The notes under the pieces are model-generated. The model had not been told where the DNA came from, did no database searches, and saw nothing but the letters and a program-made list of their open reading frames with translations. The position numbers and the translations under genes were made by a program. This document shows, piece by piece, positions 38,618-46,985 of a DNA stretch of 64,000 bases. Numbering within the stretch: position 1 is the stretch's first letter; each line of letters starts with the position of its first letter. The stretch is taken from the NCBI RefSeq assembly GCF_014203015.1, contig NZ_JACHIB010000001.1, forward strand, positions 220,891 through 284,890, given 5' to 3'. Origin of the DNA: Castellaniella defragrans (lineage in GTDB: Bacteria; Pseudomonadota; Gammaproteobacteria; Burkholderiales; Burkholderiaceae_B).

Positions 38618-41080
38618 ATGAAACCCACCAATACCTCCTCCAAGCAGAAGGCCCCGGCGGCCCGCTCCTGGTTCACGCGGTTGGTCCTCAAGGCGATCGT
38701 GCTTTTCGCCGGCCTGGGCCTGTGCGGGGCGCTGCTCATGAGTCTGGCGCTGGCGCTGGCCTGGCCGAATCTGCCGGACCTGACGGCGATGATCGACTAC
38801 CGGCCGCGCGTGCCGCTGCGCATCTACACCGCCGACAAGGTCCTGATCGGCGAATTCGGCGAGGAACGCCGCAACGTCCTGCGCTTCGACGAGATCCCGG
38901 ACGTCATGAAGTCCGCCATCCTCGCGGCCGAGGACGACCGCTTCTACCAGCACGGCGGCATCGACTGGGCGGGCGTGCTGCGCGCCGCCCTGGCCAACAC
39001 CATCCACATGTCCAAGACGCAGGGCGCCAGCACCATCACCATGCAGGTGGCGCGCAATTTCTACCTGTCGTCGGAAAAGACCTACACGCGCAAATTCTAC
39101 GAGCTGCTGCTCACCTTCAAGATCGAGGCCACCCTCACCAAGGACCAGATCCTCGATCTCTACATGAACCAGATCTTCCTGGGCCACCGCGCCTACGGCT
39201 TCGCCGCGGCCAGCCGCACCTATTTCGGCAAGCCGCTCGCCGAGATCACCCCGGCCGAGGCCGCCATGCTGGCCGGCATCCCCAAGGCCCCGTCGCGCTT
39301 CAACCCGATCTCCAACTTCGAGCGCGCCAAGGCGCGCCAGGCCTACGTGCTCAGCCGCATGCGCAGCCTGGGCTACCTGACCGACGCCGAATACCAGCGC
39401 GCCGTGGAGCAGCCCATCGTGATCCGCTCGGCGGCCAACACCCCGGGCGGGCGCTACGGCATCCACGGCGACTACCCGGCCGAACTGGCCCGCCAGCTGC
39501 TCTACGGCGTCTACCAGGACGACATCTACTCGCGCGGCTTCAACGTCTACACCACCATCGACTCCAAGGGCCAGGAAGCCGCCTACCAGGCGGTGCGCGA
39601 AGGCATCCTGGACTACACCCGCCGCGCGCCCTACACCGGCCCCGAGGAAAACATCGACCTGCCCAAGGGCATCGAATCCGATCCCGAGGCGCTCAACGAC
39701 CTGATCGACGAGCAGCAGGAAAAGCATCCCGACAACGGCGACCTGCTCATCGGCATCGTCCTGTCGGCCAGCCCCACCGAGGTCCGGGTCGCGCGCAGCG
39801 CCAGCCAGATCATCGACATCACCGACAAGCGCGCCCTGCGCGTCGTGGCGCGCGGCCTGGCCCCCAACGCCAAGGAATCCGTGCGCATCCAGCGCGGCTC
39901 GGTCGTCTACGTGCACCAGACGCCCGAATACTGGGAACTCATCAACAAGCCCGCCATCCAGGCCGCCCTGGTCTCGCTGAGCGCCCAGGACGGCGCCATC
40001 CAGGCCATGGTGGGCGGCTTCGACTTCGACGAGGGCAAGTTCAACCGCGTCACCCAGGCCTGGCGCCAGCCGGGCTCGTCCTTCAAGCCCTTCATCTACG
40101 CCTCCGCCCTGGAACGCGGCCTGACGCCGGCCACGCAGATTTCTGACGAACCCTTCTCCCTGACGGCGGAGCAGACCGGCTCCAAGGCCTGGAACCCCAA
40201 GAACTACGGCCGCTCCTACGAGCCCATGCTGACCATGCGCCAGGGCCTGTACAAGTCCAAGAACATGGTCTCGATCCGCATCATGCAGGCCGTGGGTCCC
40301 CAGTACGTGCAGGACTACGTCACCCGCTTCGGCTTCGACCGCTCGCGCCAGCCGGCCGTGCTGCCGCTGGCCCTGGGCGCCGGCAGCGTGACGCCGCTGC
40401 AGCTGGCCGGCGGCTACGCGGTCTTCGCCAACGGCGGCTACCGCGTGCCGCCCTACCTGATCGACTACGTCACCGACAGCAGCGGCAAGGTCATCATGCG
40501 CTCGCGGCCCACCGTGGCCGGCGACACCCTGGCGCGCGTGATCGATCCGCGCACGGCCTACGTCATGGACGACATGCTGCGCGGCGTGGCCACCTACGGC
40601 ACCGGCGCGCGCGCGCACCGCGAGCTCAAGCGCAACGACATCGGCGGCAAGACCGGCACCACCAACGACTCCCAGGACGCCTGGTTCGCCGGCTTCACGC
40701 CGAAACTGGTCGCCGTGGCCTGGATGGGCTTCGACCAGCCGAAATCCATGGGCCAGGGCGAGACCGGCGGGGGCGCCGCCCTGCCCATCTGGGTGGACTA
40801 CATGCGCGCCGCCCTGGCGGGCCAGCCGGAAATCCCGCCCGGCCCCGTGCCCAGCGGCCTGACGCGCATCGACGGCGACTTCTATTTTTCCGAATTCCCG
40901 CCGGGCACGGCCATCGCCCGCGTCGGCCTGCCCGCGCCGGGCGACCCGGTGCCCGGCGCCCCGGGCGCCCCCGCCGGCGGCCTGGACGGCATCGGCACGC
41001 TGCTCGATCAGCTGCACGGCGAATCCTCCGATGCCGATTCCGGCGGCGCCATCCCCCAACCCGTCCGCGTGCCTTTCTGA
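38618..41080 (+). CDS. mrcA: Penicillin-binding protein 1A
   Basis: An 820-residue bifunctional class A penicillin-binding protein. One N-terminal anchor helix (about 24–50) leads to the glycosyltransferase domain with catalytic Glu in AAEDDRFYQHGGID near 107 and QGASTITMQVARNFYL. An OB-like PBP1A insert follows, then the transpeptidase with SSFK near 488, SKN near 548 and KTGTT near 679. It polymerises and cross-links peptidoglycan in the periplasm. The divergent aroK neighbour is the usual arrangement in this group. Its TGA overlaps the next gene's ATG by one base. Confidence 0.97.
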   Translation: MKPTNTSSKQKAPAARSWFTRLVLKAIVLFAGLGLCGALLMSLALALAWPNLPDLTAMIDYRPRVPLRIYTADKVLIGEFGEERRNVLRFDEIPDVMKSAILAAEDDRFYQHGGIDWAGVLRAALANTIHMSKTQGASTITMQVARNFYLSSEKTYTRKFYELLLTFKIEATLTKDQILDLYMNQIFLGHRAYGFAAASRTYFGKPLAEITPAEAAMLAGIPKAPSRFNPISNFERAKARQAYVLSRMRSLGYLTDAEYQRAVEQPIVIRSAANTPGGRYGIHGDYPAELARQLLYGVYQDDIYSRGFNVYTTIDSKGQEAAYQAVREGILDYTRRAPYTGPEENIDLPKGIESDPEALNDLIDEQQEKHPDNGDLLIGIVLSASPTEVRVARSASQIIDITDKRALRVVARGLAPNAKESVRIQRGSVVYVHQTPEYWELINKPAIQAALVSLSAQDGAIQAMVGGFDFDEGKFNRVTQAWRQPGSSFKPFIYASALERGLTPATQISDEPFSLTAEQTGSKAWNPKNYGRSYEPMLTMRQGLYKSKNMVSIRIMQAVGPQYVQDYVTRFGFDRSRQPAVLPLALGAGSVTPLQLAGGYAVFANGGYRVPPYLIDYVTDSSGKVIMRSRPTVAGDTLARVIDPRTAYVMDDMLRGVATYGTGARAHRELKRNDIGGKTGTTNDSQDAWFAGFTPKLVAVAWMGFDQPKSMGQGETGGGAALPIWVDYMRAALAGQPEIPPGPVPSGLTRIDGDFYFSEFPPGTAIARVGLPAPGDPVPGAPGAPAGGLDGIGTLLDQLHGESSDADSGGAIPQPVRVPF

Positions 41081-41277
41081 TGAAGACCTCGTCCCTGCTC
41101 CCGAACGCTGTCCGCCTCCTGGCCGGTGCCGGCCTGGCCCTCGCGCTGGCCGGCTGCGGCATGAAAGGCGACCTGCGCCTGCCCGAACCGCCGCCGGCCG
41201 ACGCCGCGCTGGCGGCCCCGCCCTCCATCGCGCCGGCGTCCGCGCCGGACCACCCAAGCCCCGCCTCGCAGCCCTGA
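41080..41277 (+). CDS. lptM: LPS translocon maturation chaperone LptM-like lipoprotein
   Basis: A 65-residue lipoprotein. The signal peptide ends in the lipobox LAGC near residue 25, and CGMKGDLRLPEPPP after the lipidated Cys is characteristic of the YifL/LptM family, known to assist maturation of the LptD/E translocon. The rest is Ala/Pro-rich. Its ATG shares one base with the mrcA stop, and lysA starts five bases after its end. The lptM–lysA order is widely conserved, supporting the call despite the small size. Confidence 0.9.
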   Translation: MKTSSLLPNAVRLLAGAGLALALAGCGMKGDLRLPEPPPADAALAAPPSIAPASAPDHPSPASQP

Positions 41278-41282
41278 CCTTC

Positions 41283-42554
41283 ATGACCGCCGATTCCCCC
41301 TTCCCTCTCCGGGGTGGCATCCTGCATGCCGAAGACATCCCGCTGCCCGAACTCGCCGACCGCTACGGCACTCCCCTGTACGTCTATTCCCGCGCCGCGC
41401 TGCGCGCCGCCTGGTACCGCTACGAGCGCGCCATCGCCGGGCACGACGCGCTGATCTGCTACGGCGTCAAGGCCAATTCCAACCTGGCCATCCTGCACGA
41501 ATTCCAGCGCCTGGGCGCCGGCTTCGACATCGTCTCGGGCGGCGAGCTCGAACGCATCCTGGCGGCGGGCGCCAGCCCGGAGCGCGTGGTGTTCTCCGGC
41601 GTGGGCAAGCAGGGCTGGGAGATCCGCAAGGCGCTGGCCGCGGGGATCAAGTGCTTCAACGTCGAGTCGGCCGCCGAGCTCGAACGCCTGGCCGACATCG
41701 CCCAGGAACTGGGCGTGCGCGCGCCGGTGTCCCTGCGCGTCAACCCCGACGTCGACGCGCGCACCCATCCCTACATCTCCACCGGCCTGAAGGAAAACAA
41801 GTTCGGCGTGGACATCCGCCAGGCGCCCGAGCTGTACCGCCAGGCGCTGCAGCATCCGGGGCTGGAGATCGTCGGGGTGGATTGCCACATCGGCTCCCAG
41901 ATCACCCAGATCGCCCCCTACCTGGACGCGCTCGACAAGCTGCTGGACCTGATCGACGCCCTGGCGGCCGATGGCATCGCCCTGCAGCACCTGGACCTGG
42001 GCGGCGGCCTGGGCATCCGCTACGTCGACGAGACCCCGCCCGACCCGGCCGAACTGCTGGAGCCGGTCTTCGCCGCGCTGGCGGCCCGCGGGCTGGACCA
42101 CCTGCAGCTCATCCTGGAGCCGGGCCGCTCCCTGGTCGGCAACGCCGGCGTGCTGCTGACCCGGGTCGAATACCTCAAGCGGACCGAGGCGCGCAATTTC
42201 GCCATCGTGGACGCCGCCATGAACGACCTGATGCGCCCCGCCCTGTACGAGGCCTGGCACGGCGTCGTGCCGGTGGCGCCGCGCGCCGGCACCCCGGTCG
42301 AGACCTACGACGTGGTCGGGCCGATCTGCGAAAGCGGCGACTGGCTGGCGCGCGGCCGCGCGCTGCCCATCGAACAGGGCGACCTGCTGGCCATCCAGTC
42401 CGCCGGCGCCTACGCCTTCTCCATGTCCAGCCAGTACAACACGCGGCCGCGGGCCGCGGAAGTCCTGGTGGACGGCCAGGATTCGTGGCTCGTCCGCCCC
42501 CGCGAAACCATCCAGGAACTGTACGCCCAGGAGCGCATTCCCCACCGACCCTAA
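41283..42554 (+). CDS. lysA: Diaminopimelate decarboxylase
   Basis: A 423-residue alanine-racemase-fold PLP enzyme performing the last step of lysine synthesis. The Schiff-base Lys63 is in CYGVKANSN, the phosphate-binding glycines are in LDLGGGLGIRY near 240, and the active-site Cys is in GPICESGDWLARGR near 345. The start ATG (TADSPFPL) sits five bases after lptM, so mrcA–lptM–lysA form a tight rightward run linking peptidoglycan and lysine metabolism. Confidence 0.97.
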   Translation: MTADSPFPLRGGILHAEDIPLPELADRYGTPLYVYSRAALRAAWYRYERAIAGHDALICYGVKANSNLAILHEFQRLGAGFDIVSGGELERILAAGASPERVVFSGVGKQGWEIRKALAAGIKCFNVESAAELERLADIAQELGVRAPVSLRVNPDVDARTHPYISTGLKENKFGVDIRQAPELYRQALQHPGLEIVGVDCHIGSQITQIAPYLDALDKLLDLIDALAADGIALQHLDLGGGLGIRYVDETPPDPAELLEPVFAALAARGLDHLQLILEPGRSLVGNAGVLLTRVEYLKRTEARNFAIVDAAMNDLMRPALYEAWHGVVPVAPRAGTPVETYDVVGPICESGDWLARGRALPIEQGDLLAIQSAGAYAFSMSSQYNTRPRAAEVLVDGQDSWLVRPRETIQELYAQERIPHRP

Positions 42555-42638
42555 ACTTCCGCTCCTTCCGGACGTCAATCGCCCATAGCCCCGGCGTGCG
42601 CATTGCTGAAACCGGACCGTTATCCATCCCTTTGCTTC

Positions 42639-45566
42639 ATGGCGATCAAGACGCTCCCTTCCAGCCCGTCCACCCCTCCCGCCCGCTCCGCCGCCGGCCG
42701 CGTCTGGTCGTTCCTGCTGTACGCCGGGACCCCGGTCCTGATCATCCTGGGGCTGATCGCCGCCCTGCTGCTGTTGCAGCCGCGCTATACGGATTCCGCC
42801 GGCCAGCCGCTGACGGCCCGCTTCCTGCACGCCGACACCGCGCTCGACCCGGCACAGGCGCTGGCCCGGCTGCGCACGCGCCCCACCCGGCTCGCCGAGG
42901 CCGCGCCGGACGGGCCGATCTGGCTGCTGGCCGACCTGCCGGACGGCCGCGACGCCGACGCGTCCGCGGGGCTCGCCCTGCTGCTGCCGGTGCACACGGC
43001 CGCCCCGCCCGAATGCTGGCTGGCCCGGGACGAAGCCGACGACGGCGCCGGATCGCCCCTGGCGGAGATCGAGGTCCGGGACGGGCTGCTGGGACAGCAG
43101 ATGCGGCTGCCGGCCGCGGCGGCCGGCCAGGCCCTGTGCCGGCTGGTGCTGTCCTTCCCCACCCGGCTCTCCATCGAGCAATGGCAGGGCCACACGCTGT
43201 CCGAGACCACGGCGCACACCGCCCAGGCCGCCGGCCTGCTGGAAGGCGGCCTGCTGACGCTGGCGGCCTTCCTGGTCATCATCGCCCTGACCATGCGCGA
43301 GCAGCCCTACATGGTCCTGGCCTGCTGGATCCTCTGCAACCTGCGCCTGGGCGCCTGGGCGCTGGGCTGGGACCACCAGTTCCTGGGCCAGATCATCCCC
43401 CCCGATCCGCTGGTCTGGGTGCGCAAGCTGACCGTCCTGCTCTACTACGCCCTGACGATCCACCTGTTCGTCACCCTGTTCCGCCCCAGCCTGGACGCCG
43501 CCACGGTGCGCCGCCTGCGCCTGGTCGGCCGCTGGAGCGCGATCTGCCTGCTGCTGGCGCTGCTCGCGCTGCCCCACGACTGGTTCCAGCTCACGACCTT
43601 CCTCACCGCCTGGCTGGCCTCGGCCCTGGTCACGGTCACGCTGGTCCACGGCCTGTTCCGCTTCAACACGCGCTCGCAGCTCTGGCACACCATCGGCGTC
43701 TGCCTGGCCCTGGCGGTCCTGCTGACCGGCCTGGTCCTGATCGGCCTGGGGCGCGCGAGCCTGATCGCCCCCTTCCCGGGTACGGTCGCGCTGCTGCTGT
43801 GCAACCTGCTGATCGCCCTGGCGGCCGCCGACAAGATGCGCGAGGAGCGCCAGCTGCGCCTGCGCCAGCGCAACGACCTGATCGCCCGCGACACGCTCAC
43901 GCCGCTGGGCCTGTTCACGCTGGGCGCCACCCGGCATTTCGAGCACCTCAATCCGAACGCGCGCGAGATCCTCGACATCGCGCCCGATTCGGACCTGCAC
44001 GCGCTCGCCTGGAGCGACTTCTTCCCCAAGGTGGACTGGCTGGCGATCTCCGTGGCCACGGAGCAGGGCCGCGACACCGAGATCCAGCGCATCCAGGCCG
44101 CGCGCGACGCGCCGGCGCGCAACTTCCTGCTGCGCGCCACGCTGGTGGGCAGCCGCGTCGAAGGCTCCCTGCAGGACATCAGCGCCCGCACCGAGACCAT
44201 CCGCAAGCTGCGCCTGATGGCCGACAACGATCCCCTGACCGACACGCTCAACCGCCGCGGGATCGAGAAGACCATGCAGAAGGCGATCGAGAACCTGCAA
44301 CAGACCAACACGCCCTGCGCCCTGGCCTTCCTCGACCTGGATCACCTCAAGCGCGTCAACGACCTGTTCGGCCATTCCACCGGCGACACGCTGCTGCAGA
44401 TGGTCTGCGAACGGCTGAAATACTCGCTGTCCGACGAACAGCCGCTGGGCCGCATCGGCAATGACGAGTTCATCATCCTGTTCCCCGGCATGCGGGCCGG
44501 CGAGGCGCGCCGCGCGGCCCAGGACATGATCGAGAGCCTGAACGGCTCGGCGCTGTACGTCGGCGAACGGGCCTTCCAGCTCAAGAGCGCCATGGGGCTG
44601 ATCGACATCGACCGCAACATGACCCCCAAGGACGCCATCGCCGCCGCCAGCCGCGCCTGCCGCGATGCCCGCAAGCAGCACCAGGACGTCGTCCTGTACG
44701 AGGAGAACGCCCGCGAGCTGTTCGACCACATCGACGAGATGCACCTGTTCGAGCAGCTGGAAAGCACCGGCACGTCCGAGGACATCTTCCTGGAGATGCA
44801 GCCCATCATGTCGCTGCGCCATCCCCTGAAGACGCTCAACTTCGAGGCGCTGCTGCGGGTGCGCAACACCGGCGCGCGGCCGCTCCAGACCGACAAGATC
44901 ATCCAGGCGGCGGAAGACAGCGGCATGATCACCGCCATCGACAAATGGGTCTTCACGACGCTGCTGGAGTGGATGTCCAGGCACCACCTCAAGCTCGGCC
45001 AGACCCGCCAGGTCAACGTCAACCTCAGCGGGGTGTCGCTCAACGACGACCGCTTCATCAACGTCCTGTTCGGCATCCTCAACCAGCAGCCGCAGTTCAC
45101 CCGCCGCCTGTGCGTGGAAATCACCGAGGGCGTGGCCCTGCAGGACCTGGAGCGCACCCGCCAGTTCATGCGGCGCCTGCAGCGCATGGGCGCGCGCGTG
45201 GCCCTGGACGACTTCGGCGCCGGCTACACCTCGTTTTCCTACCTGAAGGAACTGCCGGCCGACATGATCAAGATCGACGGCACCCTGATCCGCGACATGC
45301 TCGCCAGCGAGGCCAACATCGCCATCGTCAACAGCATCGTGGACCTGGCCCACAACCTGGGCATGGAATGCATCGCCGAATGGGTCGAGGACGTCGCCAC
45401 CCTGCGCGCGCTCACCGACATGGGCGTGGACTACGTCCAGGGCTACGTGATCTCGGGCTCGCGGCCGCCGCTGGACCTGCTTGCCTGCGACAACATCCTG
45501 CCGCTGGTGGGGGACCCGGCCGCCCGCGCCTACATCGAGGAAATCAGCGGGCGGCGCCTGACGTAG
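42639..45566 (+). CDS. Membrane GGDEF/EAL domain cyclic di-GMP protein
   Basis: A 975-residue protein. It has one helix near 25–45, a periplasmic region of about 140 residues, then a seven-helix block (about 205–400) of the 7TMR-DISM kind. A PAS-like segment and a GGDEF domain with active site GNDEF follow; the first Gly-Gly pair is altered, so cyclase activity is doubtful. The EAL domain keeps NFEALLRVRN, NLSG, EITEG, DDFGAGYTS and KIDG, the residues needed for c-di-GMP hydrolysis. It is probably a phosphodiesterase in which GGDEF is regulatory. It starts 84 bases after lysA; I use the ATG before AIKTLPS rather than an upstream TTG. Confidence 0.88.
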   Translation: MAIKTLPSSPSTPPARSAAGRVWSFLLYAGTPVLIILGLIAALLLLQPRYTDSAGQPLTARFLHADTALDPAQALARLRTRPTRLAEAAPDGPIWLLADLPDGRDADASAGLALLLPVHTAAPPECWLARDEADDGAGSPLAEIEVRDGLLGQQMRLPAAAAGQALCRLVLSFPTRLSIEQWQGHTLSETTAHTAQAAGLLEGGLLTLAAFLVIIALTMREQPYMVLACWILCNLRLGAWALGWDHQFLGQIIPPDPLVWVRKLTVLLYYALTIHLFVTLFRPSLDAATVRRLRLVGRWSAICLLLALLALPHDWFQLTTFLTAWLASALVTVTLVHGLFRFNTRSQLWHTIGVCLALAVLLTGLVLIGLGRASLIAPFPGTVALLLCNLLIALAAADKMREERQLRLRQRNDLIARDTLTPLGLFTLGATRHFEHLNPNAREILDIAPDSDLHALAWSDFFPKVDWLAISVATEQGRDTEIQRIQAARDAPARNFLLRATLVGSRVEGSLQDISARTETIRKLRLMADNDPLTDTLNRRGIEKTMQKAIENLQQTNTPCALAFLDLDHLKRVNDLFGHSTGDTLLQMVCERLKYSLSDEQPLGRIGNDEFIILFPGMRAGEARRAAQDMIESLNGSALYVGERAFQLKSAMGLIDIDRNMTPKDAIAAASRACRDARKQHQDVVLYEENARELFDHIDEMHLFEQLESTGTSEDIFLEMQPIMSLRHPLKTLNFEALLRVRNTGARPLQTDKIIQAAEDSGMITAIDKWVFTTLLEWMSRHHLKLGQTRQVNVNLSGVSLNDDRFINVLFGILNQQPQFTRRLCVEITEGVALQDLERTRQFMRRLQRMGARVALDDFGAGYTSFSYLKELPADMIKIDGTLIRDMLASEANIAIVNSIVDLAHNLGMECIAEWVEDVATLRALTDMGVDYVQGYVISGSRPPLDLLACDNILPLVGDPAARAYIEEISGRRLT

Positions 45567-45623
45567 GGCGCGCCGGCGGGACGGCCCGCGGCGGAACGGA
45601 GCCCCTGGAGCGGGGCCCGCGGA

Positions 45624-46985
45624 TCAGAGTTCGCCGTACGAGTGCAGGCCCGACAGGAACATGTTGACGCCCAGGAAGGCGAAGCTGGTCACCAGCAGGC
45701 CCGACAGCGCCCAGTAGGCCGACATGGCGCCGCGCAGGCCCTTCATCAGGCGCATGTGCAGCCAGGCGGCGTAGTTCAGCCAGACGATCAGCGCCCAGGT
45801 TTCCTTGGGGTCCCACTGCCAGTAGGTGCCCCAGGCGTCGGCCGCCCACAGCGCCCCCAGGATCGTGGCCACCGTGAAGAAGGCGAAACCCACCGCGATG
45901 GCGCGGTACATGATGTCGTCGAGGATCTCCAGCGACGGCAGCCGCCGGGCGATCGGCGCGCGGAACGCCAGGATCGTGCCCACGACCAGCGCGCCGATGC
46001 CGAAATACAGCATCCAGGTGGCCGACAGCTCGCGCGAGCCGAAGATCAGCGGCTCGGCGCACAGGACCGCCCCCAGGACGAACACCGGCACCAGCGGCTT
46101 CCAGCTGCGGGTCTCGCCATGCGACTTGACCAGGTAGGCGAAGCCCACCATGGCCGCCAGGCTGAAGGTGCCGTAGCCGATGAAGTTCGCGGGGACGTGC
46201 AGCTTCATCCACCAGCTCTTCAGGGCCGGGACCAGGGGCTGGATCTGGTAGGCGTCGCGGGTGAAGGAATACCACAGCAGGAACACCACCAGCGAGCTGA
46301 TGACCAGCAGCACGAAGCCGCCCAGGGCGCGCGTGGCGTAGCGGCGCTCGTAGTACAGGTAGAACAGCGCCGTGACCAGGCACAGCAGGACGAAGACCTC
46401 GTAGAGGTTGCTGACGGGGATGTGGCCGATGTCCGGCCCCAGCAGGTGGCCTTCGCGCCAGCGCACCAGCAGCCCGGTCACGCCGGCGTAGACCGCCGCC
46501 CAGGTGAGGAGGGTGCCCACCCAGGCCGCCGTGCGGCTGGCGAAGCCGATCCAGTAACAGACCGTCGCCAGGGCGAACAGGGCGCACATCCACAGGATGG
46601 CCGACTGCGAGGAGATCAGGTATTTCAGCAGGAAGGTGCTCTCGGCGCGCGACAGGTCGCCCTGCAGCAGCGCGCCCGTGGGGCTGTAGAGCCAGATCGC
46701 CAGCAGCGCCGTCAGGCCGCTGGCCACCATCAGGGTGCGCAGCGGCCGCCACAGCCAGCCCATCCAGCTGAACAGGCCGACCGCGCCGATCAGGATCAGC
46801 TTTTCGTAGTAGTCCATGAACGTGCCGTATTCCGTCAGCACGTGGCCGGCGCCGACGGCCAGCAGCAGGAAGAAGGCGAAATCGGTCCAGTCGGGCCGGC
46901 CCCGGCGGCCGCGGCGGTCGCCGCTGGCGTTCATGTCATGGGGCCAGGCGGCCGCGGCGCGCGCGGCGATGGAATCAGACGTCAT
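45624..46985 (-). CDS. ccsB: Cytochrome c biogenesis protein CcsB/ResC (System II)
   Basis: A 453-residue haem-handling membrane protein of System II cytochrome c maturation. About eight helices surround the WWD-type signature TYWQWDPKETWALIVWLNYA near 350, and conserved histidines include the HVLTEYG and LHMR regions. The naming CcsA/CcsB differs between systems; this is the ResC/CcsA-fold partner. The start before TSDSIAAR has GGAGG eight bases upstream. It overlaps the end of the resB gene by 11 bases, so the two subunits are translated together. Confidence 0.93.
   Translation of the reverse strand: MTSDSIAARAAAAWPHDMNASGDRRGRRGRPDWTDFAFFLLLAVGAGHVLTEYGTFMDYYEKLILIGAVGLFSWMGWLWRPLRTLMVASGLTALLAIWLYSPTGALLQGDLSRAESTFLLKYLISSQSAILWMCALFALATVCYWIGFASRTAAWVGTLLTWAAVYAGVTGLLVRWREGHLLGPDIGHIPVSNLYEVFVLLCLVTALFYLYYERRYATRALGGFVLLVISSLVVFLLWYSFTRDAYQIQPLVPALKSWWMKLHVPANFIGYGTFSLAAMVGFAYLVKSHGETRSWKPLVPVFVLGAVLCAEPLIFGSRELSATWMLYFGIGALVVGTILAFRAPIARRLPSLEILDDIMYRAIAVGFAFFTVATILGALWAADAWGTYWQWDPKETWALIVWLNYAAWLHMRLMKGLRGAMSAYWALSGLLVTSFAFLGVNMFLSGLHSYGEL

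Noticed and set aside
40695..45353. 1552-codon minus-strand open frame
   Set aside because: Runs antisense through mrcA, lptM, lysA and the GGDEF/EAL gene, all of which have clear motifs on the plus strand.
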